A stretch of 32,215 bases of DNA from Bryobacteraceae bacterium (GTDB lineage: Bacteria > Acidobacteriota > Terriglobia > Bryobacterales > Bryobacteraceae): contig JANXAE010000024.1 in NCBI GenBank assembly GCA_025062235.1, forward strand, positions 1 to 32,215, read 5' to 3'. The position numbers and the translations under genes were made by a program. The notes under the pieces are model-generated. The model was not told where the DNA came from. It saw nothing but the letters and a program-made list of their open reading frames with translations, and ran no database searches. Positions 1 through 12,966 of the stretch are shown here, piece after piece; position 1 is the stretch's first letter; every line of letters begins with the position of its first letter.

Positions 1-161
1 TCGGCTTCGGTTACCTCTCCGTTCCAGACAAAGAACGGGGCGGTGCGGAAGGAGGCGGGGGGATCGGCAAAAAGCTTGCGCAGCTCGGTCCAGGTTTTCG
101 GCGGCGTCTGGGCCGCGGCGAGCACCATGGCACAGAGACATGAGACTGGCAACCGGCACAT
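1..161 (-). CDS. Secreted glycoside hydrolase, probable GH106 type (N-terminal part only)
   Basis: The frame opens at an ATG at 161-159 and runs off the left window edge, giving 53 codons. The N-terminus has a short hydrophobic stretch ending in AAAQ, which looks like a signal peptide cleaved before Gln at about residue 18. Next comes a segment with the pattern LF-x-DPP-x-x-x-R-x-APFFVWNGEVTEA. An F-x-NPP...R...FW.WNG.(V/L)T opening is typical of large acidobacterial and Bacteroidetes glycosidases related to alpha-L-rhamnosidase family GH106. A GGAG lies about 8 nt upstream of the start. The product would be a periplasmic or secreted enzyme for plant polysaccharide side chains. The catalytic part is outside the window, so the family call rests on about 25 residues. 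Confidence 0.45.
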   Translation of the reverse strand, partial: MCRLPVSCLCAMVLAAAQTPPKTWTELRKLFADPPASFRTAPFFVWNGEVTEA

Positions 162-214
162 AGGCGTGACTCCGCGGAGAAGTTCGAGGATAGCAGAGCG
201 GGGATGGGTGAGGC

Positions 215-260
215 TTGCGCTGATCCTAGTATTTGCTAAGCTAGTAGGCGCTAGGCGGAC
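215..260 (+). promoter_or_regulatory. Putative promoter/operator region of the TetR-efflux operon
   Basis: The gap between the divergent glycosidase start (161) and the TetR start (268) holds three CTAG tetramers at 226-229, 241-244 and 251-254. CTAGTA is directly repeated at 226 and 241, 15 bp apart. CCTAG (225-229) and CTAGG (251-255) form inverted outer ends. A weak -35-like TTGCGC (215-220) and -10-like TAAGCT (237-242) overlap this cluster. TetR regulators usually repress their own operon from such a site. The motif is seen; operator function is inferred. Confidence 0.35.
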
Positions 261-267
261 AGGGAAC

Positions 268-912
268 ATGCCTGCCTCGTCAAGGCTTTCGGCGGAGGAA
301 CGCCGTGCCGCCATTTTGGAGGCTGCGGTCCGATTGTTCTCCGAGCGTGGCTATCGGGGCACGACGACGCGCGCCTTGGCGGAGGCGGTCGGGGTGACCG
401 AGCCCGTTCTTTACGAACATTTCCGGTCCAAGCGCGACTTGTACGCGGCGATTGTGCAGGCGAAATCGCGCGAGGGATTCCAGCAGGGGATTGCTTTGAT
501 GCAACCGTACGCGAGGGCGCGCGACGACCGGGGATTGTTCCGGAAGCTGGCCGAGTTCATCCTCGGGCTGTACCGCAGCGATCCGGCCTACACCCGGCTG
601 TTGTTGTTCGCGGTGCTGGAAGAGCCGGAGCTCGGCTCGTTGTTCTATGAGCACCAGCGGGAGGGCCGGCAATTGCTGGCGGGCTACATTCGGCAGCGGA
701 TCGAGGAGGGGGCTTTCCGGCCGGTGGATCCGGAGCTGGCCGCGAGGGCATTCCTGGGGATGCTGTTTCACTTGGGGCAGGTGGGTGTGCTCTACGACGA
801 CGATCTGGCGCAGGGCCGCGTGAAGCCGATCGCGGAGATCGTGGAGGGGCTGGTGGAGATTTTTCTGGGTGGTTTGGAGAGGCCGAGCGAGGGAGTGGAG
901 AGCGAGCGATGA
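268..912 (+). CDS. TetR/AcrR-family transcriptional repressor of the efflux operon
   Basis: This 214-residue protein has a TetR N-terminal helix-turn-helix: ILEAAVRLFSERGYRGTTTR, then the recognition helix segment VGVTEPVLYEHFRSKRDLY, at about residues 15-55. The rest is a helical ligand-binding and dimer domain with no close signature. I chose the ATG at 268 because the domain starts just after it and an AGGGA lies upstream; the open frame extends back to 43 but that part has no TetR character. The stop overlaps the next gene's start (ATGA, 909-912), so it is co-transcribed and translationally coupled with the adaptor and pump. Autorepression relieved by a pump substrate is the usual arrangement for this family. 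The ligand is unknown. Confidence 0.88.
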   Translation: MPASSRLSAEERRAAILEAAVRLFSERGYRGTTTRALAEAVGVTEPVLYEHFRSKRDLYAAIVQAKSREGFQQGIALMQPYARARDDRGLFRKLAEFILGLYRSDPAYTRLLLFAVLEEPELGSLFYEHQREGRQLLAGYIRQRIEEGAFRPVDPELAARAFLGMLFHLGQVGVLYDDDLAQGRVKPIAEIVEGLVEIFLGGLERPSEGVESER

Positions 913-2120
913 AAGGCTGGTGTGTGGGAGTCCTGATGGTTTGTCTGGCGGCAGGATGTTCGCGCCGGGCGGATCCGAGCAAGGCGACCACGAATTCCGT
1001 CGGGGCGGCAGATCCTTTCGAGGTCCGGGTGGTCCGAGCGGAGACGCGGAGGGCCCCGCGCGAGCTTGCCGTGACGGGGAGTTTGTTGCCCGATGAGACC
1101 GTGCAGGTGAGCGCTGAGGTGGCGGGACGGGTGGCTGCGATTCACGTGGACTTCGGGCAGAGAGTCCGCAAGGGCGACGTGCTGGTGGAGCTGGAGAAAC
1201 GGGAGCTCGAGCTGCAACTGGCGCGGGCGCGGGCGGCGCTCGCGCAGGCGCTGGCCCGGGTCGGTCTGGATTTGTCGCGAGAGGAGGCAATTCCCGAGAG
1301 CACGCCTGCCATCCGGCAGGCGCAGGCGGCGCTCGAGGATGCCAGGGCGCGGTACGAGAGCGCGAAGCGGCTGGTGAAGACGGGCGACATCGCCGAGCAG
1401 CGGTTCATCGAGATCGAGAAGGCGTATCAGGCTCGGGAAGCGGCGCTCGAGGCGGCCCGGCACGAGCTTCGGGTGGCGCTGGCCGCGATCGAGGCGCTGC
1501 GAGCCGAGGTGCGTCTGGCCGAGAAGCGGCTGGCGGACGCGACCGTGCGTGCGCCGTTCGATGGGGCGGTGGCCGCCCGCCTGGTCGCTCCCGGCCAGTA
1601 CGTGCGGGAGAACACGCCGATGCTGACCCTGGTGAAGACGCACCCGTTGCGGTTGCGCGTGGAGATCCCCGAGAGCGCAGCGGCCCTGGTGCGAGTGGGC
1701 AGCACGCTGCGCTTCACCACGGATGCCGCGCCGGGCGCGGAGTTCGAGGCGACGGTGCGGGAGCTGGATCCGGCGCTCGAAGCCCGCTCGCGCTCGCTGA
1801 CTGCGGAGGCGAGGCTGCGAAGCAGCGATCCCCGCCTGAAGCCTGGCATGTTCGTGCAGGTGCGGTTGCGGCTGGCCGACGATGCGACGGTGGTGGTGGT
1901 GCCGCGGCGGGCGTTGTATGAGGTGGCGGGCTTGACGAAGGTTTTCACGGTCGAGGGAGGGCGCGCGCGAGAGCATCGGGTCACGCCGGGGCTCGAACTG
2001 GGCGACTGGGTCGAGGCGTCCGGCGCGGAGATCCGGCCGGGCGACGAGGTGATCGTCAGCGGTCAGGCTCTTCTGGTGAACGGAGCGCCGGTGCGGGTGC
2101 AGTCGGCCGAGGGGAGGTGA
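909..2120 (+). CDS. RND efflux periplasmic adaptor (membrane fusion protein), lipoprotein
   Basis: This 403-residue protein opens with a lipoprotein signal: hydrophobic GVLMVCLAAGC with lipobox L-A-A-G-C and acylated Cys at residue 17. A split biotinyl-lipoyl domain follows (VSAEVAGRVAAIHVDFGQRVRKGDVL, about residues 62-92). An Ala/Glu/Arg-rich helical hairpin (about 98-205) comes next, then the second lipoyl half (RAPFDGAVAARLVAPGQYVRENTPML). A beta-barrel with LDPALEARSRSLTAEARL and LKPGMFVQVRL and a membrane-proximal domain end the protein. This is the AcrA/MdtA order. It bridges the inner-membrane pump and the outer-membrane channel. The start overlaps the TetR stop by 4 nt. The downstream pump gene starts 3 nt after the stop. 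Substrate range cannot be told from sequence. Confidence 0.93.
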   Translation: MKGWCVGVLMVCLAAGCSRRADPSKATTNSVGAADPFEVRVVRAETRRAPRELAVTGSLLPDETVQVSAEVAGRVAAIHVDFGQRVRKGDVLVELEKRELELQLARARAALAQALARVGLDLSREEAIPESTPAIRQAQAALEDARARYESAKRLVKTGDIAEQRFIEIEKAYQAREAALEAARHELRVALAAIEALRAEVRLAEKRLADATVRAPFDGAVAARLVAPGQYVRENTPMLTLVKTHPLRLRVEIPESAAALVRVGSTLRFTTDAAPGAEFEATVRELDPALEARSRSLTAEARLRSSDPRLKPGMFVQVRLRLADDATVVVVPRRALYEVAGLTKVFTVEGGRAREHRVTPGLELGDWVEASGAEIRPGDEVIVSGQALLVNGAPVRVQSAEGR

Positions 2121-2123
2121 GCC

Positions 2124-6884
<4,761 letters not shown>

Positions 6885-7075
6885 GCCGGCGCCCCGGCCG
6901 GCCCGGCGGTGGCTAGCGGGGGGCGAGCGCGCTCCGGTTCCCTGACGGGTCAGGCCGCGCGCAGCCTTTGGCGTCGAGCCGGTGGCCGGCGAATCCGTTC
7001 TCCAGCGGATAGGCTTGGGGCGACTGGCCTTCCTGCGATTGCCTTGGGCCACGCGGCCACGGGGTCCGCAACAAC

Positions 7076-8593
7076 TCAATGATGCGGGTAGGCGAGTGGT
7101 GCTCCCGGGCCGAGCGGCCAGCCGAGCGCCAGCCATGCGGCCAGCAGCCCGGACCAAGCGAGCAGGAAGACCGCCGTGTAGGGGAGCATCGTTGCGATCA
7201 CCGTCCCGATGCCAGCGGAAGGCTGATAGCGCTGCAGGTAAGCGACGATCAGCGCGAAATACGACATCATCGGCGAGATGACGTTGGTCACCGAATCCCC
7301 TACCCGGAATGCGGCTTGGGTCAACTCGGGCGAATAGCCCACCAGCATGAACATGGGCACGAAGACCGGGGCCATGATGGCCCACTTCGCCGAGGCGCTG
7401 CCCATGAACAGGTTGACCACCGAAGAGAGCACGATGAAGGACAGCACCAAGGGGATTCCGCCAAAACCCGACGCTCGCAACAGGTCGGCGCCGGCCACCG
7501 CGAGCATCAGACCCAGATTGGTCCAGTTGAACAGCGCCACGAACTGTGCGGCGAAGAAGACCAGCACCAGGTAGGAGCTGAGGGTGGACATGGTCCTGGC
7601 CATGCCCTGGATCACGTCCGCGTCGGTGCGAAAAATGCGGGCGCCGATGCCATAGGCCAGGCCCGTCAACAACCCGCCGGCGAAGACGAGGGTCACCACA
7701 CCCGACAGCAGAGGGGAGCGCAGCAGGCTGCCCGTTTCGGGGTCGCGGAGGAAGCCGCGGGCCGGCAGGCTGCCCGCCAGGATCCAGGCGACGAGCGCCA
7801 TCGCCGCAATCGCCGCGAATTTCAGGCCACGCCGTTCGGCCGGCGTCAAGGGATCCAGCCGGGCCGGTTCATCTTCGGCTTTCCAGGGCCCCAGGCGGGG
7901 CGCCACGATGAACTCGGTCACCAGTGTTCCGAGGATGGTAATGAGGATCGTCGAGGCCGCCATGAAGTAGTAGTTGCAGGCCGGGTTGACGATGTAGGCG
8001 GGATCCACGATGCGGGCGGCTTCCTGGGACAATCCCGCCAGCAAGGGATCGATCGTACCGAGCAGCAGGTTCGCCGAATAACCGCCTGAGACGCCCGCGA
8101 AGGCTGCGGCCAGGCCCGCCACCGGATGGCGTCCCGCAGCCTGGAAAATCGCAGCTGCCAGCGGGACCAGCAACACGTAACCGATTTCGCTCGCGGCGTT
8201 GGACAGCACCCCGGCGAAGACCACGGCTGCGGTGAGCAGGCGTCGGGGCGCTGCCAGCACGGTCAGGCGGAGGGCGGCTGCGATGAGCCCACTGGCCTCC
8301 GCCACGCCGATGCCCAACAGCGCCACCAGCACGGTTCCCAACGGGGCGAACCCGGTGTAGTTACTGACCAGCGAAGTCAGGAACCGGTGAAGCCCGGGAA
8401 GGCTTAGCAGGTTGACGACCGTGACCGTCTTGCCCGTACTTGGGTGGGTCACCGCGAGCTCGAATTGCGCGGCCACGGCGGAAGCCAGCGCGACGCAGAC
8501 GGCGAGGAGCGCGAACAGCGTGGCCGGATGGGGAAGAGCGTTGCCCGCACGCTCGATCGCCGCCAACAAGCGCGAAAACCAGGATGAATTCAT
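7076..8593 (-). CDS. abgT: AbgT-family transporter (p-aminobenzoyl-glutamate transporter type)
   Basis: This 505-residue, strongly hydrophobic protein has about 11-13 predicted membrane segments. It matches the AbgT family in sequence feel and length. It opens with [21 protein letters not shown], has a discriminating loop [46 protein letters not shown], and a C-terminal half with [18 protein letters not shown] and [21 protein letters not shown]. Known members import p-aminobenzoyl-glutamate (E. coli AbgT) or export antimetabolites (MtrF, YdaH), so direction is uncertain. No AbgA/AbgB hydrolase genes are adjacent, which weakens the folate-scavenging reading. It is divergent from the oxidoreductase at 8737 and convergent with the efflux operon. 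No clear Shine-Dalgarno precedes the ATG at 8593. Confidence 0.85.
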   Translation of the reverse strand: MNSSWFSRLLAAIERAGNALPHPATLFALLAVCVALASAVAAQFELAVTHPSTGKTVTVVNLLSLPGLHRFLTSLVSNYTGFAPLGTVLVALLGIGVAEASGLIAAALRLTVLAAPRRLLTAAVVFAGVLSNAASEIGYVLLVPLAAAIFQAAGRHPVAGLAAAFAGVSGGYSANLLLGTIDPLLAGLSQEAARIVDPAYIVNPACNYYFMAASTILITILGTLVTEFIVAPRLGPWKAEDEPARLDPLTPAERRGLKFAAIAAMALVAWILAGSLPARGFLRDPETGSLLRSPLLSGVVTLVFAGGLLTGLAYGIGARIFRTDADVIQGMARTMSTLSSYLVLVFFAAQFVALFNWTNLGLMLAVAGADLLRASGFGGIPLVLSFIVLSSVVNLFMGSASAKWAIMAPVFVPMFMLVGYSPELTQAAFRVGDSVTNVISPMMSYFALIVAYLQRYQPSAGIGTVIATMLPYTAVFLLAWSGLLAAWLALGWPLGPGAPLAYPHH

Positions 8594-8616
8594 CGGCCCG
8601 TGAGGGTGAAGGCCAC

Positions 8617-8622
8617 ATTCTA
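8617..8622 (-). promoter_or_regulatory. Putative -10 box of the abgT-type gene
   Basis: On the minus strand the hexamer is TAGAAT, 23 nt before the ATG at 8593, which would give a leader of about 16 nt. No convincing -35 is visible at 16-18 bp. Confidence 0.4.
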
Positions 8623-8723
8623 ACAGGAACCTGCCGCGTTTCCGGCCTTCCGCACCCCCGGGCGGGAGGGGAGCTGCCGGGCAGGCCCGATCCCTGTGCG
8701 CCGGAGCCTCCGGGGCGCTCCGG

Positions 8724-8729
8724 TATAAT
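8724..8729 (+). promoter_or_regulatory. Consensus -10 box placed for a leaderless transcript
   Basis: A perfect TATAAT ends 7 nt before the GTG at 8737, the normal distance from a -10 box to the transcription start. Transcription would begin at or next to the start codon. The 7 nt between (CTCGGGA) are too close to the start to act as a normal ribosome-binding site. The -35 region (CCGGAG) is poor. Confidence 0.5.
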
Positions 8730-8736
8730 CTCGGGA

Positions 8737-10788
8737 GTGGCGGAACTGCGCCGCTCGGTCTGCCCTCTCGATTGTCCTGACGCCTGCGCGCTGCTGGTCG
8801 CGATCGAAAACGGCCGCGTCACCCGGCTCCGCGGGGATCCTGAGCATCCGGTGACGCGAGGTTTCGTTTGCGAAAAAGTCGCAAGGTATGCCGACCGCCA
8901 GCACTCGCCCGAGCGGCTGCTTTACCCGCAACGGCGCATCGGCCGCAAGGGCGAGGGCCGATTCGAGCGGATTTCCTGGGAGGCGGCCCTCGGGGAGATC
9001 GCCGAGCGGCTGAACGCCGTGGTCGCGCGGTACGGATCCGAGGCGGTACTGCCTTACAGCTACGCCGGCACCATGGGGATCGTCCAGGGCGCCTCGATGG
9101 ATCGCCGGTTCTTCCACCGGCTGGGGGCCTCGCGCCTGGAACGGACGATCTGCTCGGCGGCGGGAAGTGCCGCACTGAGCATGACGCTGGGCCACCGCTA
9201 CGGCCTGGAGCCCGAACAGTTCCGGCACTCGCGTCTCGTGTTGCTTTGGGGCGCCAACGTGCTGGGTGCGAACGTGCACCTGTGGCCGTTCCTGGTGGAG
9301 GCCGTCCGGCGCGGAGCGAAGCTCTACACGATTGATCCGGTGCGCAACCGTACAGGCCGGCTTTCGCACCGGCACTACTTCATCCATCCGGGAAGCGACG
9401 CCGCTCTCGCGCTGGGCATGATGCATGTCATCGTGCGGGAGCGGCTCTACGACGCGGACTACGTCGAGCGTTACACGGAGGGCTTCCAAGCACTCCGGCA
9501 GCGGTTGGAGCAATATCCTCCGACGCGCGTGGCGAAGCTGACGGGGCTGGCCGAAAGCGAGATCGTGGAGCTGGCGCGCGAGTACGCCACGAGGCGGCCG
9601 GCTGCGATCCGTCTCAATTACGGCGTGCAGCGCAACGAGCGCGGCGGGCTGGCGGTGCGGGCCATTTCCCTGCTGCCTGCGCTGGTGGGGGCATGGCGGG
9701 ACGTGGGTGGCGGGCTGTTGCTTTCGACCTCGGGCGCTTTCCACCTGGACCGGGCGGCGTTGGAGCGCCCGGATCTGGAGCAGCTCTCCGGCCTGGGACG
9801 ACCGGCGCGCGCGATCAACATGGTCGAGCTCGGCCGGGCGCTGACCGAGTTGCGCAATCCGCCAGTCATGGCGTTGTTCGTTTACAACTCGAACCCTGCG
9901 GCGGTGGCTCCCAACCAGAACCTTGTGCTCGAGGGACTCCGGCGCGAGGACCTGTTCACCGTGGTCATCGAGCAGATGCCCACCGACACGGCCGCCTACG
10001 CAGACATCCTGTTGCCGGCGACGACCTTCCTCGAGCACACGGATCTTTACATCTCCTACGGCCATTACTATCTGAGCCTCGCGCGACCGGTTCTCGAGCC
10101 GCCGGGCGAAGCCAAGCCCAACGCCGAAGTCTTTCGGCTGCTGGCGGCGCGGATGGGTTTCCAGGAACCCTGCTTCCGCGATTCCGACGAGGATTTGGTA
10201 CGGACGGCGCTGGCGAGCGGGCACCCGTTTCTCGAGGGCATCAGTTGGGATGCGCTGGCCGAGAGGGGCTGGATGAGGCTGCGCGTAGCGCCCGAGGGAC
10301 AACCCTTCCAGCCCTTTGCGCAAGGCGGGTTCGGCACGGCTTCGGGGAGGTTGGACTTCGCGCCGGAGACGCTCGAGTATGCGCCGCCTTCGGAATCGCG
10401 GCTGGGCGACGCGCATTTGCGCGCGCGTTACCCCCTGGAGCTGGTGACACCCAAAGCCGACAGCGGTCTGAATTCGAGTTTCGGCTACCGTGACTCGGTG
10501 GATCGGGAGACGGCCACACTGGCGATGCACGAGGAGGACGCTGCGCTGCGAGGCATCCGCGACGGCGATCGGGTGCGGGTGTACAATGCCCGCGGTGCGG
10601 TGGTTCTGACGGCGCGCGTCGGCCGGGACGTGATGCGTGGAGTGGTGGCGGCCCGATCCGTGCGCTGGCTGCGGCGAGCGCCGGACGGCCGCAACGTCAA
10701 CGCACTCACCTCGGACCGGCTGGCGGACCTGGGAGGCGGAGCGACGTTTTATAGTTGTCTGGTGGAAGTGGAACGATGCTCGGATTGA
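8737..10788 (+). CDS. Molybdopterin-dependent oxidoreductase, DMSO reductase superfamily catalytic subunit
   Basis: This is a 683-residue protein. A Mo/W-bisPGD [4Fe-4S] motif sits at the N-terminus: C9-x3-C13-x3-C17 (CPLDCPDAC), then a fourth Cys in [10 protein letters not shown]139 ([12 protein letters not shown]) lines up with the Cys/SeC metal-ligand position of formate dehydrogenase-type enzymes. [11 protein letters not shown] and [15 protein letters not shown] are typical of the superfamily. The C-terminal dinucleotide-binding domain includes [15 protein letters not shown] and [16 protein letters not shown] chose the GTG at 8737 because the Fe-S motif begins 8 residues later; the open frame continues back to 8440 without homologous character. 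No Tat signal is present, so it is probably cytoplasmic. No FeS or membrane-anchor subunit gene is adjacent. The electron partner and substrate are unknown. Confidence 0.9.
   Translation: MAELRRSVCPLDCPDACALLVAIENGRVTRLRGDPEHPVTRGFVCEKVARYADRQHSPERLLYPQRRIGRKGEGRFERISWEAALGEIAERLNAVVARYGSEAVLPYSYAGTMGIVQGASMDRRFFHRLGASRLERTICSAAGSAALSMTLGHRYGLEPEQFRHSRLVLLWGANVLGANVHLWPFLVEAVRRGAKLYTIDPVRNRTGRLSHRHYFIHPGSDAALALGMMHVIVRERLYDADYVERYTEGFQALRQRLEQYPPTRVAKLTGLAESEIVELAREYATRRPAAIRLNYGVQRNERGGLAVRAISLLPALVGAWRDVGGGLLLSTSGAFHLDRAALERPDLEQLSGLGRPARAINMVELGRALTELRNPPVMALFVYNSNPAAVAPNQNLVLEGLRREDLFTVVIEQMPTDTAAYADILLPATTFLEHTDLYISYGHYYLSLARPVLEPPGEAKPNAEVFRLLAARMGFQEPCFRDSDEDLVRTALASGHPFLEGISWDALAERGWMRLRVAPEGQPFQPFAQGGFGTASGRLDFAPETLEYAPPSESRLGDAHLRARYPLELVTPKADSGLNSSFGYRDSVDRETATLAMHEEDAALRGIRDGDRVRVYNARGAVVLTARVGRDVMRGVVAARSVRWLRRAPDGRNVNALTSDRLADLGGGATFYSCLVEVERCSD
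10750..10755 (+). promoter_or_regulatory. Possible internal -10 box for the lipoprotein gene
   Basis: TATAGT lies inside the 3' end of the oxidoreductase gene, 20 nt before the ATG at 10776. It could give the small downstream gene its own transcript with a leader of about 13 nt. It may be chance. Confidence 0.25.
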
Positions 10789-11312
10789 ACCGAACCCTCC
10801 CGGCGTTGGCGACGCTGGCGTTGCTGGCGGCGCCGGGCTGCAAGCGCGAACAGAAGGCGATCGAGCGGGCCACGATCGAGGAACAACCCGAGCTGGCGTC
10901 CTTCGTGCACGTGGCCGACCCGAAGACGGCGTTCCAGTTGCTCGAGGGCTTCCATGCTCTCGAGGGCAACGCGTGGCGATGGACGGCGAAGAACTTTTCC
11001 GTGGTGCTGCGCGCGCCGGCAGCCGCCACCCAAAAGGGGGCGACGCTGAAGCTGAAGCTAAACGTTCCCGAGGCGGTGGCTTCCAGGATCGGCCCGCAGA
11101 CGCTGACCGCTGACGCCGGAGGCGTGACGCTGGCGCCGCAGCGTTTCGAGAAGCCTGGGGATTACGAATACGTGCGCGACGTGCCGCCGCAAGCCTTCCG
11201 CCGCGACAGCCTCCTGCTGAACTTCGCGCTCGACAAGGCGCTGCCGCCTGGCGATGTGGACCAACGCGAGCTGGGCATCATCGTGGTTGCCGTGGGCCTG
11301 GATCCGAAATAG
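10776..11312 (+). CDS. Small exported protein, probable lipoprotein, unknown function
   Basis: This 178-residue protein has an N-terminus ([22 protein letters not shown]) that is a signal peptide with a non-ideal lipobox (A-P-G-C). A charged segment and a compact, mostly beta-looking domain follow (FSVVLRAPAAATQKGATLKLKLNVPEAV, and ALDKALPPGDVDQRELGIIVVAVGLDP near the end). I do not recognise the domain. The pattern of non-polar core strands plus a late strand reading LGIIVVAVGL resembles carbohydrate-associated or envelope proteins often encoded with GT-C membrane proteins, but this is only a resemblance. The ATG lies 13 nt inside the upstream gene. Its 3' end overlaps the convergent membrane-protein gene by 35 nt (11278-11312). 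Confidence 0.65.
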   Translation: MLGLNRTLPALATLALLAAPGCKREQKAIERATIEEQPELASFVHVADPKTAFQLLEGFHALEGNAWRWTAKNFSVVLRAPAAATQKGATLKLKLNVPEAVASRIGPQTLTADAGGVTLAPQRFEKPGDYEYVRDVPPQAFRRDSLLLNFALDKALPPGDVDQRELGIIVVAVGLDPK

Positions 11313-12921
11313 GGCGGAACCGCCAGATCTCGAACACGGGTCGCCCGTGACGGTCGGCGACGAAATCCACCGTGTCCTTGCGGTAGCCGAGCCCGGCGGC
11401 GTGCGCAGCAAGGCGCAGCCCGGCGGACCGCACTGCCTGTTCGTGCCGGGCGTAGCCGGCGAAAACGGGGTCGGGCAGTTCCAGCAACCAGCGAAGCGAG
11501 GCCTGCTCCCGTGGATCGAGTTCAGTGCGCGAGGCCAGATCAATGGCTTGAAACAGCGGCAGGCGTCCTTGGGATAGCAGGCGCACGCTATCCAGGATGC
11601 CCCAATCGGCGATGACGACCGCTCCGGCTCGGAGGGCGAGGAGGCGCCGGGCGAGCGGTTCCATGGCGTCGGTCCAGTAGGGCCCAGGCCCGTGGCGGAT
11701 GAACTGGGCCAGGTATTCGTTGGTCACCAGCAGGCTTTTGACTGCGATCGTCCCGGCCAGGGCGAACGTGGCCAAGTGTCGCCCACAAGCCAAGCGGCTC
11801 GAGAGATCGGCCAGCGCCACCGCGACCATCCAGTGGGGCAGGGGCCACAGGAGGACGGCATGGTGGGCCGAGCCGCCCGCGCCCTGAATGAGCGCCATCT
11901 GGAGCCAGGCGATGCCCATAGCGAGGGCCGGCAGCAGGAGGGCGCGTTGGGCGCTGCGCGTCAGCAGCGGCAACGAGAGGAGGGAGAGCAACAAGGCGAA
12001 CGGCAGTACGCTGCGTCGTGGACGGCCGGCGAGGTCGCTCAAGGCCAAGGCCGCGCGCTCCAGGGTGGTGGGAGGGTCGAGGCGAGACCGTCCGTCATCC
12101 TCGCGCGTCAGGTAGCCGAAAAGGGAAGAGCCTTCGAGAGTGGAGCGCAGTTGGTGCGCCTTGCCGGGAAGGTCGCTAAAGTCCAGCCGTGCTTGCCGCA
12201 AGGTGGCGCCACCGCTGCGTGCGTTGTAAAGGATGAGCGGAGAGGCACCGACGAGCAGGGCCAGCGCAGCCAGCGCCACCTGGCGCGGGCTCACCGCGCG
12301 CCGGATTTCACAGCGCAACAGAGCCAGGCTGGCGATCGCGAGGCCGGTGAACATCCAGGCGAAGACGGTTTTGTCCCAGAACGCCAAACCGAAAAGGAAG
12401 AAGGCCAGCGCGAGCCAACGCTGCCTGCCCGAGCGATGGAAGGCCAGGAGGGAGTTCAGCGCGCCAAGCAGCAACAGGTGCTGCAAAGCCACAGGGCCCC
12501 AGTCGAAGGTCGTCAGAAGGACGAACGAAGTGTCGCTGGCGAGCAGCAATCCCCCGATCCATGCCGCTCGAGAACCGGCGATTTGCCTGAGGAGCCTGGC
12601 GAACAGCCAGACCGAGAGGGCGCCTGCGCACACGACCGGCAACCGGACGCTGCTGATCGAAGGAGGCCAAAGCTCGAACCAGATCGCGTAGAGCCAGGCC
12701 TTCAAGCCCCCCAGGTAGCTGATGGCCATGAGCGGGATGCGCCGCTTGAAGACCTGGATGGGGTGGTCCAGATGCCTGGGTTCATAGATCAGCGAGCCGA
12801 ACAGGGCTTCGTCGTTCTGAAGACCGGCATAGGGCATCAGGATCAGGCCCTGCGCCAGAACCAGTAACGAGAGCGCGCAAGCGCCAATCAGGCGGCCCGT
12901 CTTCGGGTTCGAGAACTTCAA
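11278..12921 (-). CDS. GT-C-like multi-membrane glycosyltransferase (ArnT/PMT, family 39 type)
   Basis: This 547-residue integral membrane protein has about 10-12 hydrophobic helices. After the first helix an Asp-Glu pair (D37-E38 in GLQNDEALFG) sits in the first periplasmic loop, the place where GT-C enzymes such as ArnT/PMT carry their catalytic acidic residue. SSVRLPVVCAGALSVWLFARLL and FWDKTVFAWMF are typical of the group. The family moves sugars from polyprenyl-phosphate carriers to lipids, glycans or proteins on the periplasmic face. The only possible start is TTG at 12921-12919, as no ATG or GTG lies upstream in frame. It is divergent from a second GT-C-like gene at 12967. The acceptor is unknown. 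Confidence 0.7.
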   Translation of the reverse strand: MKFSNPKTGRLIGACALSLLVLAQGLILMPYAGLQNDEALFGSLIYEPRHLDHPIQVFKRRIPLMAISYLGGLKAWLYAIWFELWPPSISSVRLPVVCAGALSVWLFARLLRQIAGSRAAWIGGLLLASDTSFVLLTTFDWGPVALQHLLLLGALNSLLAFHRSGRQRWLALAFFLFGLAFWDKTVFAWMFTGLAIASLALLRCEIRRAVSPRQVALAALALLVGASPLILYNARSGGATLRQARLDFSDLPGKAHQLRSTLEGSSLFGYLTREDDGRSRLDPPTTLERAALALSDLAGRPRRSVLPFALLLSLLSLPLLTRSAQRALLLPALAMGIAWLQMALIQGAGGSAHHAVLLWPLPHWMVAVALADLSSRLACGRHLATFALAGTIAVKSLLVTNEYLAQFIRHGPGPYWTDAMEPLARRLLALRAGAVVIADWGILDSVRLLSQGRLPLFQAIDLASRTELDPREQASLRWLLELPDPVFAGYARHEQAVRSAGLRLAAHAAGLGYRKDTVDFVADRHGRPVFEIWRFRPISDPGPRQPR

Positions 12922-12966
12922 CGAGTTGATAACGTGGGGGATGTCGCTCGCTCCGAAGCTCTCATT

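Noticed and set aside
8620-10530. Long open frame (636 codons) antisense to the molybdopterin oxidoreductase
   Set aside because: Arg/Gln/His-rich with no motif, whereas the plus-strand protein has clear cofactor motifs.
11692-12867. Plus-strand frame of 391 codons over the first GT-C-like gene
   Set aside because: Highly polar Gln/Arg/Glu composition; the minus strand gives a coherent membrane protein.
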